64,000 nt of DNA from Acholeplasmataceae bacterium UBA6150 (GCA_002423145.1 DIUU01000005.1:62001-126000); one strand, 5' to 3'. Positions 25,544 through 35,557 are shown, counted from the stretch's first letter. Notes: a model not told the origin generated them from the letters alone. Translations and numbers: made by a program.

Positions 25544-26795
25544 ACTTATTTAATAGATAAGGTCGAATATATGAAACAAAATACAATGAACCAGTAATCA
25601 ACAGAATACTATCTTCTCCGATAGCGGATACGATGGTTTCTACTGCTAAAATCGGGTCTTCAATAGCCTTTTTATGTGGGTGTGTTGTTTGTTCTAGCAA
25701 AATAGCCAATTCAGCTACACGCTTATAATCAAAATGGGTCACAGTTACACTCGATGAAATGTTAGAAATCATCTCTAGCATCAAACTGGTTTCTTTATCT
25801 GCCATCGCACAAAACAAAGTGTGGATTTGTGCCTGTGGATACATGGTTTTCATACTGTAGGTCAACGCCTCAACGCCATGTCTATTGTGTGCGCCATCCA
25901 AAATGACCAAAGGTTGACGTGAAATAACTTCAAATCGTCCTGGCCAAACGGTATCCAATATCCCTTCTTTGATGGAACGAATTGGAATTTTGGGAAACAA
26001 GTAATTGACAACTGCGATAGACAATGCTGCATTTTTGGCTTGGTAAAGACCTTGTAAACCCGTTTGATAATGATGGAATTCGTACATAAATTGGAGTGGT
26101 TCTGTGGATTCGATTTGAATCATGTCATCCGTAATATGGTACATTGAAGCATTTTTTTCAAGGCATGCTTTTTTAAATTGGGGTATGAGTGCCTGGTCAA
26201 CAGCTGTAAAGAGGGGTATGGCCTGTTTAACAATGCCTAACTTATTATATGCAATCGACTCTAGCGTATTACCCAATTGTTGCATATGATCAAAACCAAT
26301 ATTGGTGATGACCGATGCCATCGGTGTAACGATATTGGTAGCGTCTAGCAACCCACCTAGACCAACTTCTAAAACAACAACTTCGACTTTTTGATCCTTA
26401 AAATACAACAAGGCGATTAAAGTAACCAACTCAAAGAACGATAACGTTTCACCGTAACTGTCTTTGAACGACTCGTTGAATGCGAACATATGATTGATAT
26501 AATTCAATAAAACATCGTCTGGAATCATTTCAAGATTGATTTTGATGCGTTCATTGAACTTTAAAACATACGGTGAGGTATAGGTACCGACGCTCATATG
26601 TTTATCTAAAATGGTTGAAATATAACTGACCACAGACCCTTTACCATTGGTTCCACCTACATGGATAATTTTGTAGGCTTCATGCGGATTACCTAAGGCT
26701 TTGGATGCTGCTATCATACGATCTAGATCGGTTTTTGGTTTAAATTTGACTTGGTGTTCAATCCAAGCCACGGCTTCCTGAATGTGTTTAAACAT
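25530..26795 (-). CDS. folC: Folylpolyglutamate synthase / dihydrofolate synthase
   Basis: FolC adds glutamate to folates, and in many bacteria also makes dihydrofolate from dihydropteroate. The 421-residue Mur-ligase-like protein has the P-loop IIHVGGTNGKGSVVSYI (about 46), the family motif TSPYVLKFNERIKIN, VVVLEVGLGGLLDATNIV and ILDGAHNRHGVEAL in the C-terminal domain. It follows valS with 1 bp between genes, a common Firmicutes pair, and would be co-regulated by the valine T-box. Confidence 0.95.
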   Translation of the reverse strand: MFKHIQEAVAWIEHQVKFKPKTDLDRMIAASKALGNPHEAYKIIHVGGTNGKGSVVSYISTILDKHMSVGTYTSPYVLKFNERIKINLEMIPDDVLLNYINHMFAFNESFKDSYGETLSFFELVTLIALLYFKDQKVEVVVLEVGLGGLLDATNIVTPMASVITNIGFDHMQQLGNTLESIAYNKLGIVKQAIPLFTAVDQALIPQFKKACLEKNASMYHITDDMIQIESTEPLQFMYEFHHYQTGLQGLYQAKNAALSIAVVNYLFPKIPIRSIKEGILDTVWPGRFEVISRQPLVILDGAHNRHGVEALTYSMKTMYPQAQIHTLFCAMADKETSLMLEMISNISSSVTVTHFDYKRVAELAILLEQTTHPHKKAIEDPILAVETIVSAIGEDSILLITGSLYFVSYIRPYLLNKFNLA

Positions 26796-26796
26796 A

Positions 26797-29355
26797 TTAA
26801 CTCAACTTTTTTATCAAAGCGTCGTATTGCGCTTGATAATTATCGAGTTTCGATTTTTCTTCAGCCACTTTTTCAGGTTTAGCACGACCGATGAAATTAG
26901 GATTCGTCAACATCGCTTTAACCCTTTCTAGTTCTTTCGTTAAGGTTGCCAACTCTTTCTCAAGTTTGGCTTTTTCTTCACTTTCGCTGATAATATCACT
27001 CTTTAATACATATAAAGTGTAACCAGACCCAGCCAATAAAATGGTTTCTGCTTTTAAGGATTCTGTCGTTGAAACCAATAATTCATTGCTTCTTAAAAAG
27101 TAACCAAACATGTCTTTTTCATCATTTAAAAAACGTAATGAACTGACGATTTCAATGGTCAGTGGTTTGGAAGGGGTGATTTGCATTTCTTGTCTTAGTT
27201 GTCTTACTTTAGTGACCATTTCAAATAGGACATTCACTTCTTTTTGTGTCGAATCAAAATGGTAGGTTTGAGGTTCTGGCCATGAAGCAACCATAATTGA
27301 TTCCTCACCTGTCAGGTTTTGATACAATCTTTCTGTAACAAATGGCATGAATGGGTGTAATAATTTCAAAATTTGTTTGACGACATACAATAAGACTTTT
27401 TGGGTATTTTCTTTACGATCATCTTTCAAGGTGACTTTCGCAATTTCTAAGTACCAGCTGGCGAATTCATCCCAAATGAAGTTATATAGAGTTCTTGAAA
27501 CCTCGCCAAACTCATACTTTTCATAATTTAAATCCACATCTGTGATGACTTCATTTAAACGTGATAATATCCATTTATCGTATATGGATAATTTGGCTTC
27601 ACTAAAGTTATCCTGTTTATCATCTATATTCATATCGATGAATCGAACAATGTTCCAAAGTTTATTGATGAAGTTCCATGAGGAAGCGACTTTTTCCGTT
27701 TCGTATCGTAAATCTTGACCTGGGGCAGCATTGGTGGATAAGAAATAGCGCATCGCATCGGTGCCATAGGCTTGAGACACATCCATTGGGTCCACACCAT
27801 TACCTAAAGATTTAGACATTTTTCGGCCGTGTTCATCACGAACTAAGCCATGCATTAATACTTGTTTGAAAGGGGATTGTCCTGTAAATTCAACCCCTTG
27901 AAATATCATTCTCGCTACCCAAAAGAATATGATGTCATAGCCTGTAACCAGTACATTGGTTGGATAATAACGCGCAAAATCAGCCGTTTTTTCAGGCCAT
28001 CCAAGGGTAGAAAATGGCCATAATGCACTACTAAACCAGGTATCTAGGACATCTTCATCCTGAATGTAATCAGGACCTGGTTGTTTTGTAGAAACCACAA
28101 TGTCATTGCCTTTATACCACACAGGGATTCGATGACCCCACCATAGTTGACGTGAAATACACCAGTCTTCAATGTTTTCTAACCAGTTTAAATAAATTTT
28201 TTCAAAGCGTTTAGGGACGAACTCAGTATCGCTCTTGGCGATGGCTTCTTCAACCAGTGGACGCATCTTAACAAACCATTGTAAAGATAATCGAGGTTCA
28301 ACGACGACCCCTGTGCGTTCTGAATGACCCACATTATTGATGTATTCATCGATTTTTTCAACGAGATTGGCTGTTTTTAAATCCGCAACCAATTGCTTAC
28401 GGCATTCGAAACGTTCTAAATCTTGATATTTAAATGCCATTTCATTCATAAAGCCGCCTTCTGTCATACATAGTGGCATCGCTAAACCATGACGCTTGCC
28501 AACTTCGAAGTCGTTTGGATCATGGGCTGGTGTGACTTTAACAACACCCGTACCAAACGTCATGTCAACGTAATCGTCAGAAATGATCGGAATTTGAACG
28601 TTTGTATTGGGTATAAATACTTTTTTACCAATAAACGATTGATAGCGTTCGTCTTTAGGGTGAACCATCAAGGCTTGGTCAGCAAACATGGTTTCAGGAC
28701 GTGTCGTCGCAATCACCATATGACCATTGCCTTCGACCAATGGGTATCTAAAATAGAATAATTTACTTTTGGTTTCGATGAATTCAACTTCAATATTGGA
28801 AAGCGCAGTTTTCGCTTCAACATCCCAGTTAATGATACGATTGCCACGATAGATTAAGCCTTTATTGTACAGTTGAATAAAAACCTCTTGAACCGCTTCA
28901 GAAAGCGTTTCATCCAAGGTGAACCGTTCTCTTGAATAATCCAAAGAAAGGCCTAAAATGCCCCATTGACGCTTGATATGGGCAGCGTACTCATCTTTCC
29001 ATGCCCACGCTTGTTCTAAAAACTTTTCTCGGCCAATATCATAGCGAGATATCCCCATTTTCTTTAATCGTTCATCGACTTTCGCTTGGGTTGCGATGCC
29101 TGCGTGGTCCATACCTGGTAAAAACAAAGTGTCATAACCTTGCATCCGTTTTCGCCGGATGATGATGTCTTGTACAGTGCCATCCCAAGCGTGACCTAAG
29201 TGTAATTTACCGGTGACATTCGGTGGTGGTATCACAATACAAAATGGTTTTTGTTTATTCCCATCGGCTTTAAAATAGCCTTTTTCAAGCCAGTATTCAT
29301 AGAGTCCTGCTTCGACTGCTTGGTGATTATATTTGGTATCTAATGTTGTTGCCAT
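26797..29355 (-). CDS. valS: Valyl-tRNA synthetase
   Basis: ValS charges tRNA-Val and edits mischarged threonine. The 852-residue class I synthetase has the HIGH-type motif PPNVTGKLHLGHAW (about 45), the editing domain with TTRPETMFADQALMV, CISRQLWWGHRIPVWY, the KMSKS motif GRKMSKSLGNGVDP (about 515) and a C-terminal coiled-coil arm (about 790-850) typical of ValRS. Its first 16 bp overlap the end of the GNAT gene. It is controlled by the T-box leader at 29913-30147. Confidence 0.98.
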   Translation of the reverse strand: MATTLDTKYNHQAVEAGLYEYWLEKGYFKADGNKQKPFCIVIPPPNVTGKLHLGHAWDGTVQDIIIRRKRMQGYDTLFLPGMDHAGIATQAKVDERLKKMGISRYDIGREKFLEQAWAWKDEYAAHIKRQWGILGLSLDYSRERFTLDETLSEAVQEVFIQLYNKGLIYRGNRIINWDVEAKTALSNIEVEFIETKSKLFYFRYPLVEGNGHMVIATTRPETMFADQALMVHPKDERYQSFIGKKVFIPNTNVQIPIISDDYVDMTFGTGVVKVTPAHDPNDFEVGKRHGLAMPLCMTEGGFMNEMAFKYQDLERFECRKQLVADLKTANLVEKIDEYINNVGHSERTGVVVEPRLSLQWFVKMRPLVEEAIAKSDTEFVPKRFEKIYLNWLENIEDWCISRQLWWGHRIPVWYKGNDIVVSTKQPGPDYIQDEDVLDTWFSSALWPFSTLGWPEKTADFARYYPTNVLVTGYDIIFFWVARMIFQGVEFTGQSPFKQVLMHGLVRDEHGRKMSKSLGNGVDPMDVSQAYGTDAMRYFLSTNAAPGQDLRYETEKVASSWNFINKLWNIVRFIDMNIDDKQDNFSEAKLSIYDKWILSRLNEVITDVDLNYEKYEFGEVSRTLYNFIWDEFASWYLEIAKVTLKDDRKENTQKVLLYVVKQILKLLHPFMPFVTERLYQNLTGEESIMVASWPEPQTYHFDSTQKEVNVLFEMVTKVRQLRQEMQITPSKPLTIEIVSSLRFLNDEKDMFGYFLRSNELLVSTTESLKAETILLAGSGYTLYVLKSDIISESEEKAKLEKELATLTKELERVKAMLTNPNFIGRAKPEKVAEEKSKLDNYQAQYDALIKKLS

Positions 29356-29894
29356 AATATTTGGTTCTCCTTATACATGTCTATGCTTAATTCGTATTCA
29401 GCACATGTTTTCTTAACTTTAAATCCGTATAATGTAAATTCTTTTTCAATATTTTCTTCATACACAAATCCACATTTATCGATGACCCGTTTACTGGCCA
29501 TGTTGTCTAAAAAGTGCCCACAACCGATGAGTGTCACATCGGTTTGTTCAAACGCATACAAAATGAGTGCTTTGGCAGCTTCTGTCATCAAGCCTTGGCT
29601 ATGAAATTTAGGATGTAAAACATAACCCATACTGCGAAAAGTTGGCTTTTTTTCTTCATCTTTATGCAATCCAATGGTACCAATCAAGGTATCATCTTGT
29701 CGAGTAGTAATACCCCAAACCTCACCTGTACCGATCATATACTGAAGGATATGTGCGGATTCCTCGACAGACTTGTGCGGTGTCCATCCAGCCAGTGGTC
29801 CAACTTCTTCCGATTTTGCATAATCAAACATCGCCGTTGCATCGGTTGGTTTTAGCGGCCTCAATATCAGCCTTTTAGTCACAATACGATCCAT
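29340..29894 (-). CDS. GNAT acetyltransferase, RimJ/RimL-like
   Basis: A 184-residue GNAT N-acetyltransferase. It starts TKRLILRPLKPTDA, the hallmark of the RimJ/RimL (Acetyltransf_3) group, and has the acetyl-CoA segment GYVLHPKFHSQGLMTEA (about 105) and NMASKRVIDKCGF (about 145). The substrate is unknown; relatives acetylate protein N-termini or small amines. It is the first gene after the T-box and overlaps valS by 16 bp, so its expression is tied to valine-tRNA charging. Confidence 0.85.
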   Translation of the reverse strand: MDRIVTKRLILRPLKPTDATAMFDYAKSEEVGPLAGWTPHKSVEESAHILQYMIGTGEVWGITTRQDDTLIGTIGLHKDEEKKPTFRSMGYVLHPKFHSQGLMTEAAKALILYAFEQTDVTLIGCGHFLDNMASKRVIDKCGFVYEENIEKEFTLYGFKVKKTCAEYELSIDMYKENQILWQQH

Positions 29895-29912
29895 ATAATC
29901 ATCTCCTAAAAT

Positions 29913-30147
29913 AAGAAAAGTCCCTAAGAATTTGCATTCTTAAGGACGTGTTAACGTGGTACCACCTTAATTCTACCTATTGCTAGATAGCACTTCATTA
30001 CCGATAACGGGGTCATCCGAATTGAGTTACTCTCCGTTCACTCAATCAACTCCAAGGCTACCTTCAGCAAATCACTTCAGATTTTTCACCAACCAATCTG
30101 TCTCTTGAAAGTGGGGATTGCTTACTCTTCCCATTCTACGTTTGATT
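29913..30147 (-). ncRNA. T-box leader, valine-specific
   Basis: The minus-strand leader has the T-box core AAGGTGGTACCACG (complement of 29955-29968), which pairs with the acceptor end of uncharged tRNA. It is followed by a terminator stem (GTCCTTAAGAAT/ATTCTTAGGGAC, 29920-29947) with a T-run. Upstream lie the Stem I region with the GGTTGGTGAAAAATC distal loop and a descending strand with GAAGGTAGCC. The triplet GTA (complement of 30059-30061), a valine codon, sits where the specifier is expected. Uncharged tRNA-Val would favour antitermination and expression of GNAT-valS-folC. Confidence 0.9.
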
Positions 30148-30148
30148 T

Positions 30149-30177
30149 ATTGTAACACATTCTAACGGGGTTGTAAA
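30149..30177 (-). promoter_or_regulatory. Promoter of the T-box controlled valS operon
   Basis: TTTACA (30177-30172) and TACAAT (30154-30149) on the minus strand are 17 bp apart, with a TG extension just before the -10 box. It lies directly in front of the T-box leader. Confidence 0.7.
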
Positions 30178-30185
30178 TACATCGA

Positions 30186-31037
30186 CTAGGCTTTTAGAAT
30201 ATATAAAATGCCAATCGTTCCGCGACCACAGTGTGTTGAAATGACACAACCTGCATAGGTTTCTAACAATTGTTTTGGTAATCCTATTTCACTGACTTTT
30301 TCTTTCATATATGTTGCTGACTTTTCAGCGATGGAGTGTGTAATCATGACGTAATCCAAATCGATTTTGTCATATAATGCGGCGTAATCTTCGATCATAT
30401 AATCGAGCGCACGTGTCATTTTACCAATCGCCTTCTTGTACACATCTAATTTACCATCATTGACTTGTATGATGGGTTTTATCGATAATACACTGCCTAA
30501 AAATGCAGATAATGCACTGCATCTTCCACCTTTATATAAATAATCCATGGTTTGAATGGCAAATTGACTTCTGACGCGTGGTGCAATTTCATCCAATTTC
30601 GATTTAATGGTACCTGCATCTAGACCTTGGTCTCTGAAGTCACATCCTTTCAGGACAAGCAAACCAACCCCTGAGGATAAGTTATTCGTGTCAACAATGT
30701 GAATTCGTTCTGGGTTGACCATATCCTTCGCAATCAAAGCACTTTGATAGGTTCCCGATAATTTCGATCCAATGTTGATACAAACGATGTCAAATCCTTG
30801 TTCAATGAATGGTGTAAAATGATTGATAAATTCACCAGGAGATACCGCTGAAGTTTTGGGTAGAAAGCCGAGTTCATCGACTTTTTTATACAATTCTTCG
30901 GTGGTTAAGTCGATGCCATCACGGTAACTCAAATCACCAAAATTGACGTATAAAGGCACCACATGAATCTCTCTTGATTCAATCAGTTCCTTCGTTAAAT
31001 CACACGTAGAATCGGTCATAATTATGACTTTATTCAT
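30186..31037 (-). CDS. DegV family fatty-acid-binding protein
   Basis: A 283-residue protein of the DegV (FakB-like) family, which binds a fatty acid and in the FakAB system presents it to a kinase. Typical signatures are IMTDSTCDL at the start, PKTSAVSPGEF (about 57), INIGSKLSGTYQSA (about 89), MDYLYKGGRCSALSAFLG (about 167) and GRGTIGILYI at the end. No FakA kinase is in the window. The start overlaps the end of engB by 8 bp. Confidence 0.9.
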   Translation of the reverse strand: MNKVIIMTDSTCDLTKELIESREIHVVPLYVNFGDLSYRDGIDLTTEELYKKVDELGFLPKTSAVSPGEFINHFTPFIEQGFDIVCINIGSKLSGTYQSALIAKDMVNPERIHIVDTNNLSSGVGLLVLKGCDFRDQGLDAGTIKSKLDEIAPRVRSQFAIQTMDYLYKGGRCSALSAFLGSVLSIKPIIQVNDGKLDVYKKAIGKMTRALDYMIEDYAALYDKIDLDYVMITHSIAEKSATYMKEKVSEIGLPKQLLETYAGCVISTHCGRGTIGILYILKA

Positions 31038-31617
31038 TTAGATCCTCCTCAAATATGGCGTGAATTTTCTCAATCCCTCGCTTGGTTTCACTCGATGTTG
31101 GAATCATTTGAATTTCTGCATCACTCAATTGCTTTTTAATGATATTGACATTTTTAAAGCGTTCGCTTTGATTTAATTTATCTTGTTTGGTTAATAGGAT
31201 GGTTACTTCATAACCTGCGCGTTTCATGGACTGAAACACTTCAATATCGTCTTTGGTTGCACATACTTTCATATCAATCAACATGAAAATTCGCTTTAAG
31301 GACGCCCTGGTTTTAATATAATCCAATAGCATTTCTTGGAATAATGCGATTTGAGTACGGCTTCTTCTGGCATAGCCATAACCAGGGGCATCAACCAAAT
31401 AAATCTCATCGTTGATATTAAAAAAATTCATTGTGATGGTTTTTCCGGGTTCAGACGATGTACGTGCTAAATTTTTACGATTGACAATCGCATTGATCAA
31501 CGAACTTTTGCCCACGTTGCTTCGACCTAAAAAAAGATATTCAGATTTCAGTGCTTCTGGATAATGGGTATCATTGGTCCCACTTTTAACAAACTCAGCA
31601 CTTCTTATAATATACAT
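31030..31617 (-). CDS. engB: Ribosome-biogenesis GTPase EngB/YsxC
   Basis: A 195-residue TRAFAC-class GTPase needed for late large-subunit assembly. G1 is FLGRSNVGKSSLINAI (about 30), G3 VDAPGYGYARRS (about 75) and G4 LLTKQDKLNQ (about 143). The protein has the family's normal length with no extra domains. It lies directly downstream of lon, the conserved Firmicutes order, but a terminator lies between them. Confidence 0.96.
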   Translation of the reverse strand: MYIIRSAEFVKSGTNDTHYPEALKSEYLFLGRSNVGKSSLINAIVNRKNLARTSSEPGKTITMNFFNINDEIYLVDAPGYGYARRSRTQIALFQEMLLDYIKTRASLKRIFMLIDMKVCATKDDIEVFQSMKRAGYEVTILLTKQDKLNQSERFKNVNIIKKQLSDAEIQMIPTSSETKRGIEKIHAIFEEDLNE

Positions 31618-31702
31618 ATAGAATCACTCATTTCGAAATTATTATATCATAAAGACCCTCATTTTTAACCATATGATTGACAATTTTTACAAAATCAACT
31701 AA

Positions 31703-31753
31703 CAAAAAACCCTGAAGTTTTTCCGATTTCACTCAGAAGAATCATCAGGGTTT
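31703..31753 (-). terminator. Terminator after lon
   Basis: AACCCTGA pairs with TTCAGGGTT on the minus strand across a loop of about 28 nt that may fold further, and is followed by TTTTTTG. It lies between the lon stop and the engB start. Confidence 0.65.
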
Positions 31754-31771
31754 AAAACTTGGTTATACTAA

Positions 31772-34081
31772 TTAATGTTTAAATGCAATTTCAAATACTT
31801 CAGAGATATTCGCAACAGAAATGATTTTTAAAGCATTTCTCACTTCTAGTGGGATATCTTCAATGTCTTTTTCATTTTCTTTCGGTATTAAGATGGTCTT
31901 AAGTCCACTGCGATGTGCAGCAATTGACTTTTCACGTAACCCACCAATCGGTAGAACGTAGCCTCTTAAGGTCATTTCACCGGTCATTCCGACTTCTTTA
32001 TCGATTAGTTTACCTGTGATAGCAGATAAGATTGCTGTTGTGATGGTGATACCCGCAGATGGCCCATCTTTTGGGGTAGCCCCTTCTGGCACGTGAACAT
32101 GAATGTCGTGTGAATCAAAGAAGCTTGGGTCGATGTTAAACTTATCTGCATTGGCTTTGACGTAGGATAATGCGGTAATGGCACTTTCTTTCATGACATC
32201 GCCTAGTTTACCAGTTAATGATAATGCGCCTTTACCTTTAAAGAAAGTAACTTCAACTGATAGTGTATCGCCACCAAATTGGGTATAAGCCAATCCTGTA
32301 GCCACGCCGACTTGGTCTTTCACATCCGCAAGGTTGTGAGAGAATCGTTGTTTTCCAAGATAATGTTCGACATTTTCAAGTGTAATATCGATTCTTGTCT
32401 TCTTTTCCATCAAAATTTCTTTGATGCCTTTACGAATCAGTGTTCCAATGAATCGGTTCACTTCACGGACACCGGCTTCTCTTGTATAATGACGAATGAT
32501 ATAATACACAGTTTCATCGGTTATTGTAAATTCTTTATTCGTAATCCCATGTGCCTTCAATTGTTTTTCAATGAGATGGCTTTTTGTGATGTTGAATTTT
32601 TCAAATTCGGTGTATGAAGACAATTCTACGATTTCCATACGGTCACGAAGAGGTGCCGGGATGTTTTCTAGATAGTTTGCTGTGGTAATGAATAGTACTT
32701 GAGACAAATCATAGTTTTCTTCAAGGTAGTGGTCGGAGAATTTTGCATTTTGTTCCGGGTCCAAAACTTCAAGCATCGCGGAAGCAGGATCGCCTTTATA
32801 ATCTGAACTCATCTTATCAATTTCATCGAGTAAGAAGACTGGATTGATCGTACCGGCATTTTTCATACCTGTTAAAATACGGCCTGGTAATGCGCCAATG
32901 TATGTTCTTCTGTGTCCACGAATTTCAGATTCATCGCGAACACCACCTAAAGATTGTTTAACAAATTTGCGACCTAAAGCATCTGCAATCGAAATGGCGA
33001 GTGAGGTTTTACCTACCCCTGGAGGTCCTACTAAACATAGGATTGTTTGTGGATTCTTCTTGGTTGATATTTTAACCGCCAGATATTCAACAATACGGTC
33101 TTTTACGGTACCTAAACCATAGTGATTGCGGTCGAGTTTTTCTTGTACTTTCTTTAAATCATTGGAATCACGGCTAGCCTTTTTCCATGGTAAAGCAACC
33201 AAAAAGTCGAGATATGTTTTAATGATACCTGACTCCGCCATGGCTGGTGGTGTCGATGAATAACGTGCCAATTCTTGAAGGGCTTTTTCTTCAATTTCTT
33301 TTGGCATTTTCGCTGTTAAAATCTTTGTGCGAAGTTCATCTACTTCATCTTCTTTGCGTGCTTTATCGCCCAATTCATTTTGAATCGCGCGCATCTTTTC
33401 TCTTAAGTAATACTCTTTTTGAGATTCATCAATGGATTTTTTAACTTCTTCATTGATATGTTGTTCCAATTCGGAAACCATTTTTTGCTTGGCCACATCT
33501 TCAAGTACCATTTTTAAACGGGTGTTCAAGTTTTGTTCTGCCAAATAGCGGTATTTATCTTGTTCGTTGCCTTTTAATCCAGCAACGATGGTATCGACTA
33601 GTTTTTCAGTTGTCAAGCCCGATTGTACTGTTCTAACAACTTCTTGAGCATTATTTAAAACAATATTCGCATTTGTAACCACATCATTCATGACCATGCG
33701 TACCAACGTCATTTCTTGATCTACATCGGTACTGATGGTTTGTGTTTCTTCATATTCCGCAACGAAAAACGGTGAAGTTAAAAAGTACTCTTTCACTTTA
33801 ATTCTAGACACTACATTAAATTTTGCTTTTAAGTTGCCATTAGGTAACTTTAATTTCATGGTTGTTTTCGCTAAAACACCATACTCTTCAATATCCATTG
33901 GAGTTGGATTTTCAATGAGAGGATTCTTTTGAATCAAAATTAAAATGTAATTACCAAATGAGTTTTCCGATTCATCCAATGCTTTGAATGAAATTGGACG
34001 TCCTATTTCTGTCCTAAAATCATTGTTAGGAATTGGCACAATGCCTCTAACGACGATGGCAGGAAGGTTTTTTGATTCCAT
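31772..34081 (-). CDS. lon: ATP-dependent protease Lon
   Basis: Lon degrades misfolded and regulatory proteins. From the ATG at 34081 the protein has 769 residues: LON substrate-binding domain (about 1-190), coiled-coil region, AAA+ module with CLVGPPGVGKTSLAISIA (about 340) and FLLDEIDKM, and the S16 domain with the Ser-Lys dyad in KDGPSAGITITTAI (about 665) and the later Lys. I prefer 34081 over an in-frame ATG at 34111 because AGAGGTG is correctly spaced only for the former. Confidence 0.97.
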   Translation of the reverse strand: MESKNLPAIVVRGIVPIPNNDFRTEIGRPISFKALDESENSFGNYILILIQKNPLIENPTPMDIEEYGVLAKTTMKLKLPNGNLKAKFNVVSRIKVKEYFLTSPFFVAEYEETQTISTDVDQEMTLVRMVMNDVVTNANIVLNNAQEVVRTVQSGLTTEKLVDTIVAGLKGNEQDKYRYLAEQNLNTRLKMVLEDVAKQKMVSELEQHINEEVKKSIDESQKEYYLREKMRAIQNELGDKARKEDEVDELRTKILTAKMPKEIEEKALQELARYSSTPPAMAESGIIKTYLDFLVALPWKKASRDSNDLKKVQEKLDRNHYGLGTVKDRIVEYLAVKISTKKNPQTILCLVGPPGVGKTSLAISIADALGRKFVKQSLGGVRDESEIRGHRRTYIGALPGRILTGMKNAGTINPVFLLDEIDKMSSDYKGDPASAMLEVLDPEQNAKFSDHYLEENYDLSQVLFITTANYLENIPAPLRDRMEIVELSSYTEFEKFNITKSHLIEKQLKAHGITNKEFTITDETVYYIIRHYTREAGVREVNRFIGTLIRKGIKEILMEKKTRIDITLENVEHYLGKQRFSHNLADVKDQVGVATGLAYTQFGGDTLSVEVTFFKGKGALSLTGKLGDVMKESAITALSYVKANADKFNIDPSFFDSHDIHVHVPEGATPKDGPSAGITITTAILSAITGKLIDKEVGMTGEMTLRGYVLPIGGLREKSIAAHRSGLKTILIPKENEKDIEDIPLEVRNALKIISVANISEVFEIAFKH

Positions 34082-34131
34082 ATAATCACCTCTTGATATC
34101 ATTATATACAAGATTAACTTGTTATGTTATT

Positions 34132-34160
34132 ATTATACCCAAAAATCACGTAATTTGCAA
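34132..34160 (-). promoter_or_regulatory. Probable promoter of lon
   Basis: TTGCAA (34160-34155) and TATAAT (34137-34132) on the minus strand are 17 bp apart, about 50 bp before the lon start. No CIRCE or CtsR heat-shock operator is recognisable nearby. Confidence 0.6.
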
Positions 34161-34190
34161 TCGAAACACATGAGTGCCAATTATGGATTT

Positions 34191-34213
34191 AAATAAAGGA
34201 CACCGAAGTGCCC
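34191..34213 (-). terminator. Terminator of tig
   Basis: GGGCAC and GTGTCC pair around a stable TTCG tetraloop on the minus strand and are followed by TTTATTT. It starts shortly after the tig stop codon and precedes the lon promoter only by readthrough distance. Confidence 0.75.
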
Positions 34214-34221
34214 TGAATCCA

Positions 34222-35505
34222 TTAAACTTCTTTAACGCTGGATGTTAATAAATCAATGGCCTTGTTGAATGTAACTTCATTAGAAACCACTTCTGGTTCA
34301 AGTTGCTTCTTAACATCAGCAACACTTAACTTGTACATTTTCGCAATTTCATCGTATTTCGCATCAATTTCTGCTTCGCTAGCAACGATGTTTTCTTTTT
34401 GAGCTACAGCTTCAATCACTAAGCTTGTTAAGACTCTATCTTTTGCTTGCTTACTCATTTCACTATTGAATTGTTCCATGGTCAATCCATTGAGTTGGAC
34501 AAACATTTCAAATTCAATATTGTATTGTTTCGCTTGATTTTCAACATTTTTACGAAGTTGAGCAATTTCTTGGTCGATCATTTCTTGCGGGATATCGACG
34601 GTTGCGTTATCACATGCAAATTTAACTGCTGTACCTGTGATGCGATCAGCTTCACTGGTTTCTTTTTGTTTTTCAAGATTTTGTTTGATGTCTGCTCTGA
34701 GGGCTTCAACAGTATGGACGCCTTCACGCTTTAATCCGATGACAAAATCATCATTCAAAACTTCCAGTTTATTGACTTTAAGTTCATGTAGTTTTACTTT
34801 GAATACTGCTGGTTTACCCGCTAAATTTTCGGCTTGATATTGTTTAGGGAATACGACATTAACGTCTCTAGATTCACCTATTCTTAACCCCAACATACCA
34901 TCTTCAAATCCAGGGATAAATTGACCTGAACCAATGACTAACTCATAGTTTTCAGCCTTACCACCATCAAATGGGACGTCGTCAACAAAACCTTCGAAAT
35001 CGAAAATTGCAGTATCGCCATTTTCAAGAACGTCAGATTCTTTCGCTTCTAGTGATGCATTTTGAGACAATAAATTCCTGATTTCAGCTTCAACTTCTGC
35101 TTCACTTGCAACCAAATTCTTTTTCGCAGCTTCGACACCTTTGTAATCACCTAAAACGACTTCAGGTTTTACTGGGACGATGATGGATACTTCAAATGGT
35201 TGACCTCTTTGAATGGATTTAACATCTAAGTCGATTTGTGGTTCTCCAACAACAACTACAGATTTTTCATCAAAAATTTGTTGATATAAATGGCTGATGA
35301 CATGGTTTAATGCATCTTCATATAGTGATTCAACACCAAATTTAGTTTCAAATATATTTCTAGGTACTTTGCCTTTTCTAAACCCTTTTACTTCGACATT
35401 TTGAACGGCATGGTCAAACGCATGATCCAGTCCATGTTCGAATTCGTGTGGGGTTACTTCAAATGTAAACTTTGCACGATTTGTTGATAATTTTTCAAAT
35501 TTCAT
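34222..35505 (-). CDS. tig: Trigger factor
   Basis: Tig is the ribosome-bound chaperone and prolyl isomerase for nascent chains. The 427-residue protein has the ribosome-binding N-domain with VKGFRKGKVPRNIFETKFG (about 38, containing the FRK signature), the FKBP-type PPIase domain with DTAIFDFEGFVDD and FIPGFEDGMLGL (about 165-195), and the helical C-domain (about 250-427). It is a single-gene unit just upstream of lon, a frequent neighbourhood. Confidence 0.96.
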   Translation of the reverse strand: MKFEKLSTNRAKFTFEVTPHEFEHGLDHAFDHAVQNVEVKGFRKGKVPRNIFETKFGVESLYEDALNHVISHLYQQIFDEKSVVVVGEPQIDLDVKSIQRGQPFEVSIIVPVKPEVVLGDYKGVEAAKKNLVASEAEVEAEIRNLLSQNASLEAKESDVLENGDTAIFDFEGFVDDVPFDGGKAENYELVIGSGQFIPGFEDGMLGLRIGESRDVNVVFPKQYQAENLAGKPAVFKVKLHELKVNKLEVLNDDFVIGLKREGVHTVEALRADIKQNLEKQKETSEADRITGTAVKFACDNATVDIPQEMIDQEIAQLRKNVENQAKQYNIEFEMFVQLNGLTMEQFNSEMSKQAKDRVLTSLVIEAVAQKENIVASEAEIDAKYDEIAKMYKLSVADVKKQLEPEVVSNEVTFNKAIDLLTSSVKEV

Positions 35506-35529
35506 TGATTTTCCTCCTGAGCCTATTTT

Positions 35530-35557
35530 ATTATAGCATAATCTTCTTTTTTGTAAA
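35530..35557 (-). promoter_or_regulatory. Promoter of tig
   Basis: TTTACA (35557-35552) and TATAAT (35535-35530) on the minus strand have a 16-bp spacer, and TG precedes the -10 box by one base. AGGAGGAAAA follows just before the tig ATG. Confidence 0.75.
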
